This document shows positions 1-11,964 of a stretch of 36,066 nucleotides of DNA, piece by piece; the first letter of the stretch is position 1, and every line of letters begins with the position of its first letter. Where the stretch lies: assembly GCA_000708835.1 (NCBI GenBank), contig DF237085.1:138872-174937 (forward strand), given 5' to 3'. Position numbers and translations under genes: made by a program. The notes under the pieces were generated by a model, which had not been told where the DNA came from, made no database searches, and worked only from the letters and a program-made list of their open reading frames with translations. The stretch is from Klebsormidium nitens. Taxonomy: Eukaryota > Streptophyta > Klebsormidiophyceae > Klebsormidiales > Klebsormidiaceae.

Positions 1-851
1 CCCCTAAGTACTAGCCCAGCTCTTTGAACAGCCGGCGAAGTTTGAGTGAGCATGGCGCTAAACCCATCTAAACCCCGTCTGCAGTGACTCCGCGGCCGCG
101 GAGCCGGGCCCGGCCGCGTCGGATATCTATTGATCATGCAGCTACGGTATATTTGCTGTTAAATGCACTAATAAATCAATAGTGACGCGATGATCGTTGA
201 GTGCATGGCGCAGCGCGCTGCCGTGCGCAATGCGATCGGCCGAAAATTGATCGAGCCTCGAAACCGTTAGGGCGCTCAACCGACATAGCTTGAAAGCCGC
301 CGCCGCCGCATGCACTGCCGTCGCATATATATGGCCGGCACATTGATTCGTGTCGACAGTCCCGATTGCAAATTTGCAAGACAAAATAGATGTGCCACCA
401 TTTTCGTATTGCCATGCGAAGTATTTCGGGATTCGGCTGTATATAACGCCAGTTTGTTGAAGGTTGGCTAACTTCTAGCAACAACGCGTAGATGAATGAA
501 TTTGATCTTTCTTGGCAGCCGCGCGATCTGATCAGACCCGACTCGGCCGTTCCTTCAGATATTTGATTCGAGCCTTATACGCGTAGCGATCGTGAACCTA
601 TGTATGAGCTTGTACAACGTTGACTCAGCTGAAGATCGACGGATGTGAGCCTTCCACGCCATGTTATCATGTCAATTTCAATGGTCAGCAGTGTTACTCA
701 ATTAAAGCAGCCTGATCTGGATGTACGTGCACATCCACTCCATGGGACGGCAATGTTTGGTTAGCAAGCGTCTCTATTTGAACCACTCTGACTGGAAACA
801 AAACTTCATTCTGGAGTTGCCGTGTGTCAGTCAGGACTGTCTCGACGGTGC
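1..851. other. No gene seen; two GC palindromes near the window edge
   Basis: This lies 3' of the phospholipase stop codon and probably contains its 3' UTR at the right end. No reading frame resembles a known protein. Positions 88-103 form a perfect 16-nt palindrome (ctccgcggccgcggag) followed at once by the 10-nt palindrome ccgggcccgg (104-113). The rest is AT-richer and featureless to me. Confidence 0.6.
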
Positions 852-3800
852 TCAATGACTTGGGAGATGGCAGATTAAGCGGCAACCCCCTCGGGATCCA
901 GACCTTTGCACCGCCGCCTCCACCTGATCCACCGAGAGCCCCTCTTCATACAGCGCCGAATAGAAAGACGCGAGCAATTCCTCCAAAACGCTATCTCCAG
1001 GTCGATCAAAATCTGTGCTGTACAGAAAGTCCGTTTCACTCCGTTGCTTCCCCTTGGAAGCTGGCGTCGGCGCTTGATCAACGGCCGGTGTGAATACGCT
1101 CCGGACGACTGGCGTTATGGCGCTACCCCATGAATTGGAAGCGTCCGTGGTCGCTTCTCCGGACGCCATGCCATTGCCGTCCAAGTCGGCCGGCCCCCCG
1201 TCCGAAAGCGCCAGCTCGAACACCGCTTTGGCGCCTCCGTCAAGGAGAGCCTCAATAACCGGCTGGGTTAGCGCGAACCGGCTGCTGACCACGATCCGGT
1301 CGCGCCAGACGCCGACCATCTTACGGACGTCGTCCGCAGTCAAGAAGGCGGAAGGAACTGTCCGGCGGAATACGAACGCCCCGACCTCTTCTCCCCCGGG
1401 CAGTAACTGCGCAGAACAAGGGACATACTCTTGGCGACGAAACGGGCCGATGAGTTGCTCGATGGCGAACAGGTGGATTGCAAGCAGCGAGTGTCAAAAT
1501 TGCTCTGGCAAATTGGACGAGATGACCAAGGGAAAAAGGCGTCCAGTACAGAGAGACAAAGCCGCGACGGAGCAAGTTTCCAAACGTGAGTCTATCGATA
1601 CAAAACCTTTCCACTCGTCGCAACGACAAAGGCGCCGGCTTGTCCCGCACCGATTGCGGCAGTGCTTCGTTGGCAGGGGGTAATGTATGCAGGAAAGTCG
1701 CTTTCAACCTCTATGCGAGACTGCAATAGCCTAACAAGGATTGCGATACAGTACTGCTACTTCTTCTGGAGATCGTATTTGATACATATCCACACTCTGC
1801 AGAGCAAACAACATGAACCTTCAGTCGTCTCACCTGCGTGTGGCGCCCGATCAGCGTGAGAACCGCTGCTCCGACGTCAAACTGCCGGTGACGTGCGCAC
1901 AGCTCCGCGACACTCCCATAGCGCATCCCCCCAGATAAGCTTCCCAGAAAGGCACGTGCCTCCTCCCCGGGCTCCGCTACGGCGACCACATCGCTCTGCC
2001 AGCCCACAACGAGGCCCCGTTGGTCGCCGCTCAGCGCCAGATGCACCACCCCGACCGAGCGCGCGGTTTGCAGGCGCTCGTACAGGGCCTGCGCCGGGAA
2101 GCCTAGAGCTTCCTCCGGCTCCGAGGGCGCTTCCCCGTCCCTGCTTTCCCGGTTGACGTTCACGCGGGCGAGGCCGGCCCCGGGGCTCGGCGGTCGCGCC
2201 GTAGAGAGCTTCGTGAGCGAGTTGGACCGTGAGATTGGTTTCACTGGGGTTGGCAGCGACGGGGAGGAAAGCGGGCGGGTTAACACTGCAGGTTTGGCAG
2301 GTTTTATCCCCGTGTGAATGCGGCCGTCAAAGACGTCCCGACTGATCTTATTCTGCTCGCAGACCGCATCGATCAGCGGGCGGTGCGAGGCGCTGTGGTG
2401 CAGCAACGACGCGCCGTCAGCCCAAACCCCAAACCCCTCAGCGGCCGCGGGTCCGGGGGCCGCTTCGACGAACAGCAAACCCTTCCGCAGGCCGAGAGCG
2501 ACCGCGGCCGCAGACCGCTTGGAAACCTCCAAACCCCTTGGGGGCGCGGCTGCGTCTTGCGTTCTCGGAGCCCCGGCCGGTCTTTCACTTGTCACGTTTC
2601 CTTGATCCAACTTGCTCCTGTTGGCAATTGTCTTGGAGGCGCCAGACTCGGGCACTTCGTTTACGGGAACCAGTTCGAGCGGAGCGCCTCTCTCGACTTG
2701 CCACGTGGCACTGGGAGCGCCTCCGTCGGCCTGCCACGTGGCAGTCGGGTTCAGGTCGATCGCGTCTTGCGTGACGCTTTCCACCCTCGGTTCCACCGGC
2801 ACCTCGTCGCCCGCATCCAGCCCCCCGAAAGCAAAGCTCTGGCTGAAGGAAAACCCTCGGTCTAGTTCTCGCCCGCCTAACGCGTCAACACTCTCTTCCA
2901 GCCTCCCTGCATTCCTGGACTTTGAATGTACAATTTTTCGCCGCAATCCGCTCAGGTCAGCAAAATCATCATCACCGTTTTCCTCTTCGCTCTCGCTTTC
3001 CTGGCTTCTCCCTTCCGTCTGACTTTCTTCCGTCACCCCACCCCCGTTTTCTCCCGTACCACCTCCATTTTCTTTCCCCACTTTCCCACCAGTCCCCTTG
3101 CCCACCGAGCGCTCGCGCAGCCGCAGCAATGGCGCGTCCGCATCCTCGTCCAACGTCCCGGTTTCGGCGACTGACGTCACACCTACGGACGCTGGTTTCT
3201 CAGCTCCGGTCGCCGACGTCGCCCTTTCGGACGCTGGGTTCCCGGTTTCGGGCGCTGATGTCACGCTTCCGGACGCTGGGTTTCTGCTTTCGGACGCCGG
3301 CTTCGTGCTTTCGGACGCCACGGTCGCGCGTTCGGACGGCTCCGGGAGGTCGGACGTGAGACGCGCGCACAGAGCGGCGAATCGCGCGTCGTGCAGGTCG
3401 ACGTAGTCCTGCGTGGCGGCCTCCAGGCGGGCCCACTGCGCGGGGTCCGTCTCGTCCAGCTCCATCGCGCCGCTCTCGTCCACTGCAAATCAAAGCGATT
3501 AATCTCCCTCCCGCAGCATCGATTCTCATCTGATTCTACGTGCAAACAACCATGCGAACACATACCGGGCGCTGGCAAATTGAAATCCTTTTTGCGGCAG
3601 CCGAACTTTTAGCCTGGTTCCGGCTGGTCCCCCGGGCTTGAAGTAGCGGAGACAGGAAGTAAGCTGCGAGCTGTTTGTGGGCTCGAGACTGTTGCTTTAT
3701 TTTTGATTTCTTGATTTTGCTCTGCTTTATCAGCTTATGGGCTTCTTCATTCTCGTCTTACCATTTCTCACCCCAGTTGACCGGGGATAAAATCTGACGT

Positions 3801-6800
3801 GTACGAACCGGCACCAGAAACTCAGGCGGACTCTAGTCTTACTCCGACACAGACAAAACCTTCTCGAATCCGAACCCCACACGGTTAACCCCGAAACTCA
3901 CCCGGGTTAAACCTGACGTACTCCAGGTTAGGCACCAGCGGCGCGAGCGTGTCCATCGCTTCCTCCACTCGCTCGACGCTGCACGCGCTCTCGATCAACA
4001 CGCTCCCCGTGTCCACGTGCTTCCAGTTCTTGCCACGTGGCTTCGTGGGAAGGCTCGCGCACCCGAGCGACACGACCGTGTCGATCTGGACGTCCGGCCA
4101 GAGGAGCCGCGCCTCGCGGACGGCGATGATGGCCGGGTTGTTGGCAGTCACCGCGCCGTCTTGCCACCGGTTGTTGCCTGGAAAAAGGGGGTAGGGGTCG
4201 GAAATTACTTCCAAGTTTCGGGGTAACAAAATTTCTGCAGCTTAGCTTAAAAAGACCACGACCTCCTGCCACCGGTGTTTGTCCCGAAAACGGGGGGTAC
4301 GAAGATTACTTTCAAACCTGTTGATATCAAGCAATCGAACTTACGAGATACCGTGACCGCGCCACCGCATCCTGCCACCGACTGTTACTTAAAAACGGCA
4401 GCTAGGGTTCCGGGACGCGGGAAAGAGTGTTTCAATAGGTCATCTTGCTTGCCAGGTGAATTCTACTTTTTCCCTGCGCGGGGCCAGAATAGTGCAAGGA
4501 AGAGTTCTTGGAGGATTCATTTCGACCCCGCTTAGAAGGGCGCATGCGATGGATCCTCGAGGTACCACCACTTTCGGGACTTACCGCAGCAGGCCGTGCA
4601 GCACCTGCCAAATGTTTTGTCCTACAAGTTCGAGATTGAACAATTCGGCGGGGTCCCGTCAAGGCAGCCACCAAAATTCGCTGACATCGTCCCTGTTCCC
4701 TCACCGTCCGAAAAGTCGTCCAGATAGTAGGGCGCCGCCGAGCTGGCCCGGATCGCCTGCCACACCAGATGCTTGCACGAGCCCATGTACGCCACGTGGC
4801 CCATCCCGACACGCGACTGGACAGGTGTCGGCGCGGGAGTGGCCGCCAGGCCGCCGCCCCCCCCGCCGCCAAAAGCGGGTTGCCCCGGGTTGATTTGCGG
4901 AGAGAGGGGCGTTACGGGGGCGGCCCAGGGGGCAGATTCTCTCGTTCCGGGGGGATACTGGTAGTTGCGGAAGACGAAGGGCTGCGCGGGGGTGACGCTG
5001 ACGAGCGTGGAGACGACGGAGACCTTGGGGCCGCCCTGAATGGGGAAAAGAAATGAATTTTTCAAAACTTTGGTGAATCTTGCCGGGGACTTTCGACGTG
5101 TGTTGAGGGGTAGGGCAGCTGTACCGGAGTATGAACGGTCTGGTGACTCAAGCTGTAGCAGTTCGTACACCTCAAAACGTTCGCGTACAATTCCCCGGGA
5201 ACCCTGATAGATGCAATGCTACTTTCCCCTTCAGAACAATCAACAAGCAGCAGCCCCATAACGAATCTGGTTATGCACACAGTAGGCCCGATTTCAAGCG
5301 GAGGAAGCATTTTCGGCGATCGACTTGTAACAGATAATGTGGCTTTATCATGCAATCGGCAATTTCGAATTAAGATCCTCGACTCAAAAAGATGATTATC
5401 TGGAAACTGGATGGGGAAAAGATCTCGGCCACAGCAATTTATACCACTCCTGTACTTACCCGTCCTGCCGTCTCAATCAGCAGGTTCCGCCCGTCCTCGA
5501 ACGCCGACATCTCCTGTAGCAGCCCCTCGAACTGCGTTGCGTCGTGCTTCGCGCCGTGGATGACCACACGCAGGTTCTGCGCGCCGCTCTTGTACATCAG
5601 GTCCAGCTTCTCGCGCCACGTGGCAAAGCTAGCGGCGTCCTTTTCCTTGTCTTTGTCGTCGGCGGCAAACACGATTTTGCCCAGCCGCTTGTAGATGCCC
5701 TCGCACTCGTCCAGGCTCATCTCCTTGACACCGAGCGCGACGGCGAGCATGGCGCCCCTGACAAGGAGACAAGATGGTGTCAATGTTGAAGTTGAGAAGC
5801 GGCTAGGGTGGCGCCCCGCGCCCCTAAAACGGAGAGAGTCGGTGTCGATGTCGAACGAAAATTGTAGATGCTCTCGCACTCGTCCAGGCTCATCCCCTTG
5901 GCACCGAGCGCGACGGCCGGCATGGCGCCTCTGGAAATGATCGGAAAGTAGTGTCAATGTTAGAAAAAAGCCGCTTGTAGGCGCCCTCGCACTCGTCCAG
6001 GCTCATCTCCTTTTGACACTCGGCGCAACGGCCAGCATGGCGCCTCTGGTAAGGAGAAAGACGGTTTTAAAGATTACCCAAAAGCGACTTGTGAATGCTC
6101 TCGCACTCGTCCGGGCACATGTTGCGAGAGTTCCTCAGAGGGAGCTCGTTCGCTTCATCTTTGACGAAGCAAAGAACCGATCCACCCTTTACTAAGCGCA
6201 TCCTGCTAAGCAACCGAAACTTGGAGTTATTGGCGAGCGAAGAAGCCAGGATTCTGATAACGCACGTCGATGTCCCGCATATGAGGTCGAACAGCTCGTG
6301 GATCCGCCGCCCCGTCCCTTTCTCAAGCCGCCGCAGCATGCGCACTGTTGCCACCCCCCGCATCCCCCCCCCATCCAGGCTGAGGATCTTTACCCCCCGG
6401 GAGCCGAGCGGCCGCCGCCCGGTGGACTTTCTCACCAGCTCGTTCTCGCCCATGATCGCAAGCGCGCGCACCGCGCTTGCGCGCACGCGCGCCGCGCTCC
6501 CGTGCGCTGACGTTTTTGGCGCGCCTGTGAAGTCGCGGAACGCCGGGGGGGACGAGAAGGGGGATCCCTCCGGAGGCGACGGTTGTTCCCCGGGTTTGTG
6601 CGAGGGTTCTGAGGAACTATGGGAGAGTTTTGCGCTCTTCATATTTGTCAGGTCTGGGGAGGATTTGGGCCGACCTAGGACCGGTTTCTGAGAGGGTTTC
6701 GGGTGGTTTTGGGAAGGGTTCGGCGCGTCTTCGGCGGGTTCAGTTAGGGCAATTTTGGCGAGGAGGGAGCGGAGGCCCTGTGCGGAGGCCATTGCGCGGC

Positions 6801-9800
6801 GATTGCTGGGGGAGAAGGCGAGGTTGCCCAGCACTAACAAGGCCTCCTCGCGGACCTTGAGCGCATTCTCACTGCCGCACAGCTCCTTGAGGCGGTGCAG
6901 CATGTCGGGTGTGAATAGGCGCGCGGCGATGGAGTTGGAGCAGAAGGCGACGCTGGCCAGGACTTGGAGGACGGACACCTGGCACGTCAGGGGAGAGTCA
7001 CGTGGCGGCTTCGCCAAAAACTGTGCTTCTCGGTCTGGTACAACTTGAGTCCACTTGTGATCCATCCAATCTTCTCGAAAGCATAAACTTAGGATGACGA
7101 AGCCGGAGTTTTTCACCACTCTTGCTTCTTAGAAAAGGGACTTCTGGGCAATCAGCAGTTTACATTTTTCGCAGACACGAGAATAAAAACCGGCGGACAG
7201 TGAGTACGGCAATCTGGCGCCCATTTCCAACAAGGCTGGCGCAAGCACAAAGTCTGCAGCTCAAAAATTCTTCTGCCACCTCAAAAAAGAACCTACTAAA
7301 GCGGTCGATCTACGTCCACGAAAGTTGGCGGATCGTTTAGATGAGATGCTGTGGATGTAGATTATCCCGTTCTTTCAAGCACACTGTCAGCTTCAAGTGC
7401 ATCGACGGCTCGTCAATTCAGCTCAACTCAACCATTTGCACTCGGGAACAAGGTATATCACAAAAGGGTCACGCGCCCCGTCGGGAGGCCCCCCGCCAAT
7501 CTCAAAATGCCCACCAAAACCACCCACCTGGATTTCCGGCTCCGTCGAGCCGAGCACCGCCCAGATACTCTGCAGCACGTCCGCCTTCACCAGCCGCGCA
7601 ACTAGAGTGGCGTCCATCGCGATGCACGAGAGCGCCTTGCACGCTTGCTGGACCACGTGGGTGTCGTCACTCAGCACCATCGAGAGGAGTTGGCGGATCG
7701 CGCCCTCGTCGCGCCCGATGTAGGCCCTGTTCTCGCCGTCCTCAGCGATGCGCGCCAGGGCGGAGGCCAGGAGCGGGTGCTGCAGGGGGGGAGACGGGGC
7801 CTTCAAAACGGCTCCAATTGAGAGCTTTTGAGCCCTTCCAAACGTGATGTCACGGAACGGTCGTATAATCTGGAATTCCTCTTACCTTCCCGCGATGATC
7901 TTTTGCAAGTAAAATCCTTGCCTCTTCATTTTGTTCAGGCGGTACAGAAGATAAGCGAATCGAGCAAGTAGCCTGCTCTACAGGCCCGGAAATTGAGAAG
8001 TGTTTCCAAGCTTGTTCTTACTCTGGGAAACGGAGTTCCTCAGGCCTTTTGTTTCCCCTTTGAGTGCACTATCGAAGAAAAGTTGGGGTCGATGAGATCC
8101 AGAATGAACACCGCAACGAACATTTAAGGAAGACCTTTCATCATCAGTTCGCCCGTTCCGCCCGTTCCTCCCGTTCCGCCCTCACCTGGCACGACGAGTA
8201 CCGGAAGATCAGCTGGAAGAACGTGCTCAGCCGGTGCTTCGCCCCGCCAAAGTAGTACGACGTGGCGCCCGCGTCGTCCTCCACGTGGACCTCCACTGAC
8301 GTCAGCTCCGCGTCACCCTCGATCCGCACGTTCGCAAGCGACACCTGGCGCAGCTTGCGGCACGGCAGAATCTCGGGAAGGAACTCTAGAGGGTTCCCGA
8401 AAAGCCGGAGGGTTTGGAGGGTCCGCGCCATGGAGCGGAAGTCGAGGAGCGGCCGGACGAGGCGGTTGTGCTCCAGGGAGAGCTCCGACAGAGACGTGCA
8501 CTCGCGAAGTTCGACTGCAGGAGAGACGAGAAACTGTACATTGAGATTGAGTTGGGTTTTCGCCAATCCTCTCGCGGAAACTAACGGCAGGGAATAGAGG
8601 GCTTGTGGAGTGGGAGAGAGATCGCATCACCACTGAGGGGGGAGAAATGAGGCGGTGTGACAGCCAAAAAAGGTTGAGCTCTTTCAGCGGTCCCGGAGCA
8701 AGGTGCTGGATTCGCGTCGTCGACTCCTCCGGACGAGGGGGATGAGCTTTTCGACCGGTTGAGTTGTTTGTGGCGCAAGATTTGCTTAGAGTTTGGAACG
8801 GCGTGCTTTTCGACCGTCCACCCTTTCGATTGAGACTTTGTCTCCTGTGAGAGATTGAAGATACGGGTGGCCACAAGTGGGCACTTGATAGGCTGACAAA
8901 ATGTCCGCCGGCCCATCCGCTTTCGAGCGAGTCTCAGAAGATTCATGCAATGTAAGATTACAATGGCGTGAAGAAGGCGGAGTACAAACAATTACACGCA
9001 TAGACGACGGGGCTCTCGAGAGCCCGTTGCTGAAGTACCATGCCGCAATCAGGATTTGAGGACAAAGACCTCAGAGAATACATTCCGGAGGGCAGAGTTG
9101 GTATTTAAACGGCTCGAAACCAATATCGTATCCGATGCAATTAGAGCCCGAGTATTGCGAGTAGCAACCACTCACTTGGCACTGAGAGCAGCAAGTTGTG
9201 GTCCATGCTCAGCTTCCGCAGTGACGTCAGCTTGCCGAGGTCCGCCGGGGGCGCCACCAGCTTGTTGTTATCCAGAAGCAACACCTCCAGAGACGGCAGC
9301 TGTGCGATGCCCGGGGGGACAACCTGCAGTGAATGACGTCACGACTAGGGTCGAGGATCGGACCGATACCGGCAGAAAGGCTTTAGGTTTTGAGTCCCAG
9401 CATTTGCGCTTGGCGACAACGACGCTCGATCCGGGGTGCTTCTGTGTATTTTCCGGGCTTCAAATACTTTCTTCTCGAAACCACTCTCACAAGCTCTACA
9501 CGTCCAGTCACACGGCAAGCATGGACTACGACGTTCCTGACTGCCTTCCTTTGTCGCCAACATGGTTGCAGTACCGGACAAATCAAACTTGGGGCAGGCT
9601 ATTGTCGATTCCGTCAGCAGAGAACAGAGCCGTGAGCCCTTCGAGCTCCAATGAACGCCCGCAAAACCGACCCTCACGAAGTGTAGCAGCTGTTTCGTAG
9701 GGTCTTCCAACTTTCGATTTGAGGGACAAACCACGACAAAGCTCAAGCACGCAGGGCCCCTCCGAGACTAAGGATCGCTGTGGCTTCCGACTTCCATTGG

Positions 9801-11964
9801 TTGCATTATCAGCAGCACGAAAGAAAACGGAGAAAAGGAAGAAAACGGAGAAAATGCTGCCAGAGAAAGCGGACGTACCGACAGGTTGCACCCGCTCAGG
9901 TTCAGCGTCCGGAGACCGGCCCATGCGTCGGCCCCCCGCTTTTCCCAGAACCCGAGCACTCCCTCCGTAAGCGCCAAATGCTCCACGCCCGGGATCTCGC
10001 TTTCTTCCACGATCTTATTCAGCACCCCGACTCCCTCCCCTGAAGGCCCACTTCCAGCCGTTCTTGACACCAAAATCACCCGCAACCGCTCGGAGCGTTT
10101 TTTCACGACGGTGCGAACGGGCACCTTTCCGGCGCTTGACACCACCCCTGGCGCCGCAGGCACGCTGGGGGTTGGAACAAGGGATGCGGTGTCAATGGTT
10201 GGTGGAAACGAGTGGGGTGCGTCCTCGAACGTCTCGCTGTCGCTGTGCGCATCGTCGTGTAGCTTTAGTCTCTCATGGGAAGCCGTTCGCAATCCGAAGC
10301 CTCTAACCGAACCGTCCGGTTTCTCGTCGGGCCCCTTACTGACAGTGCCTACATGAGGCCCGTCTGAGGAGGCTGCTGACGGGCCTCTGACGTCAGCCAA
10401 GGGTGCCGGTGTGCTCGGTGCCGATTCTGCGTTGGGGTTCCTTCCCATAGACGCCGCGAGTCTGTCCAGAAAGCCCCAACTGCTAGAAGGGCTGACGTCT
10501 CCTGTTCTTGCGCTTCCGGGTGACTTGGCATCGGTCCCGTTCGGACCAGGGGGTTCGGAGGGCCCTGGGTTTTGGGGGGGGATTGTGGCCTCTGGGGTCG
10601 TTTGGGCGGCCTCGCTCTGAGGCACCATGCGAACCTGGACCTGTTCCTGTGGTAAAATGAAAGCATAATCGTTGAACCGTTTTGAAAAGAAAGGCAGACG
10701 CAAGAGTACAGACTCTTCAGACACTTCGTATCCACAAGATATCTGGACGGCTTATGATCAATATGATCTCTGATTGTAGGCCCCCTCTACTTCGTAAAGA
10801 ACTAGGTTCCCTTTATTGAAAGGAGATTGTGACTGGGAGTGGGACCGAGAGTCCTAGGTCGCAACTCATCCGGATTTCCATTCAGGATAACCATTTCTTG
10901 CTTCTTTGATCGAGTAACAAGTAAGGGAGAGTGTGAACGAGAAAGTAAGTTGAGCTTACAGGAGGGTCATCAGGACCAGCTCCCTACGTTGACTTGCAAG
11001 CAAGCCTGCAAGAGAGTCTCGACTCTGAACCTGGTCTCAATTCAGCGGAAAAGGCATATGAGCCAGAAATAAGATCGTCTGCAATATCTTAGAATGTAAG
11101 GCCATTATGTATTTATGGAGTTTGACAAACCAATCATCCACGAAAGCTGAGAAAACTTCCTTACATTCATTTGCTTGAGACTCTTCTCAATCTTTGCTCT
11201 CTTTATCAAGCCAACCATCCATGAAAGCTGAGAGAACTTCCTTACATTCATTTGCCAGAGACTCTTCTCAATCTTTGCGCTAAGTCAGTCTTCTCGATCA
11301 CGCCTCACTTGAAATCCCAAAATTGGTCCCCCCCAAGATTTTTGCCAGAACCATCGAAAATTAAGACCTTGCTGTGACATCAGAAACCAGATGACTTGAC
11401 CTTCGAAACCACTATCCTCACCGGATAACTTACTTTGGAAGCCCCATCGTCTAAACGACTCTTCTTTGACAGTCTTCATCAAGTGTGGTTTCTTGAAGGA
11501 TTGTGCACCACTTTCTTGCCAACCAATCTCCAAGGAGTGGCTTCAGGTTGGACAATCAAATCCAAGTAGAGCAAAGCAACCATAGAACTTCTGAGCACGT
11601 GCTTGTTCCACAACACTTAACATCTCCCAAGGTCTCCTTGCTCATTGTTCCACCACCCTTTTGCGCTTCACAAGGTCTCCTTGCTCACCTCTGGATATGG
11701 AAGCGCCATCATCAGCTGCGACTGCAGCTTCAGCACCACCCCCTCCTCGTCCTCCCCCGCCCCCCACTCTAGTTGCACCCTGATCTTGCACTCTGCTGCA
11801 GCGTCCGTCTTCTCCCCATCGGACCCGCTCTTCGAACTGTCCTCTATCCCGCTTGGCTGTGGGTCTGCCTGACCAGCTGGGTTGGGGCTTGGGTTTTTCC
11901 CGTAACCCAGCACCAGTTGGAAGGTGCCTGGCTGCCGGGTCCACCCAGGGAGGCTCCAAGACAT
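852..11964 (-). CDS. pPLAI: Phospholipase A I-type lipid acyl hydrolase (LRR + ARM + patatin), complete, 11 exons
   Basis: Exons in coding order: 11964-11689, 10646-9879, 9323-9176, 8514-8186, 7779-7528, 6978-6266, 5757-5460, 5035-4705, 4177-3902, 3482-1834, 1406-852. They join to 1,864 codons plus stop with consistent phases. Order seen: N-terminal region (MSWSLPGW, then a conserved acidic segment ending MALPYPE), a Pro/Ser-rich linker, leucine-rich repeats (about 335-460), armadillo-like repeats (about 508-770), then patatin. Catalytic marks are DGGGMRG (oxyanion hole, 793-799), GTSTG with Ser828, and WQDGA with Asp1045, so the Ser-Asp dyad is intact. The C-terminus ends CHLPSH, close to the CHLPNV ending I recall for Arabidopsis PLA I (At1g61850, about 1,300 aa). 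That family releases fatty acids from phospho- and galactolipids and supports basal jasmonate levels; the same role here is inference. The extra length lies in disordered insertions in exons 2, 6 and 10. It is transcribed divergently from bL33. Confidence 0.95.
3150..3360 (-). repeat. Degenerate PAS(E/G)-rich coding repeat in phospholipase exon 10
   Basis: On the minus strand this stretch reads as short repeats such as KPASES, NPASGS, NPASER and KPASVG, separated by ATSA/VTSA-like blocks. The DNA shows a recurring ggacgctgg-type unit on the plus strand. It lies just after the conserved MELDETDP segment, in a position where Arabidopsis PLA I has no comparable block, so it is a lineage-specific, probably disordered insertion grown by minisatellite expansion. 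No function can be read from it. Confidence 0.7.
3766..3822 (-). repeat. Degenerate copy of the 3' edge of phospholipase exon 9
   Basis: Inside intron 9, the plus-strand ctcaccc, tctgacgtgtacg and ggcaccag blocks repeat in the same order as the live exon 9 end and donor at 3897-3940 (ctcaccc, cctgacgtactcc, ggcaccag), about 120-130 nt away and with small indels. It is a weak match compared with the other arrays. Confidence 0.45.
4255..4410 (-). repeat. Two decayed copies of the 5' edge of phospholipase exon 9
   Basis: The acceptor and first codons of exon 9 (plus-strand ttgccaccgg at 4161, followed by the pyrimidine tract) recur in intron 8 as ctgccaccgg at 4266 and ctgccaccga at 4372, a regular step of 105-106 nt. 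The second copy also keeps the block matching the intron side (aaacggggggtacgaag against aaaagggggtaggggtcgg). The third keeps the exon side (accgcgcca). They lie upstream of the live exon in the direction of transcription and fade with distance. Confidence 0.7.
5866..6125 (-). repeat. Three decayed copies of the 5' edge of phospholipase exon 7
   Basis: Exon 7 (from 5757 downward) opens with GAMLAVALG and then MSLDECEGIYKRL. Intron 6 holds three more versions. Copy 2 starts at about 5930 and reads GAMPAVALGAKG then MSLDECESIYNF; its AG acceptor would join in frame. Copy 3 starts at about 6045 (GAMLAVA) and then loses frame. Copy 4, around 6085-6115, keeps only CPDECESIHKS. The shared gcactcgtcc block sits at 5703, 5876, 5989 and 6103 (steps 173, 113, 114). 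None has an evident donor, so they look like dead exon heads. Confidence 0.85.
11131..11285. repeat. Two-copy tandem repeat, period 81, in phospholipase intron 1
   Basis: The blocks beginning caatcatcca (11131) and caaccatcca (11212) are near-identical over about 70 nt, sharing gaaagctgag, acttccttacattcattt and gactcttctcaatctttg. No similarity to a flanking exon is visible, so this is a plain intronic tandem duplication. Confidence 0.85.
11629..11687. repeat. Short direct repeat at the exon 1 donor, period 43
   Basis: The 16-mer aaggtctccttgctca occurs at 11629 and again at 11672. The second copy contains the exon 1 donor (GTGAGC on the minus strand), so the first 16 nt of intron 1 have been duplicated just inside the intron. 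The inner copy lacks the GT. Confidence 0.7.

Larger units (their letters stand above)
2700..5624. other. Five perfect GCCACGTGGC palindromes inside phospholipase exons
   Basis: The same 10-nt palindrome, a perfect G-box, occurs at 2700-2709, 2733-2742, 4032-4041, 4791-4800 and 5615-5624, all in coding exons. I found it nowhere else in the window. It is read as Ala-Thr-Trp at three sites, as Pro-Arg-Gly at 4032 and within Gly-His-Val-Ala at 4791, so no single protein motif explains it. Whether it binds G-box factors is unknown. Confidence 0.6.
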
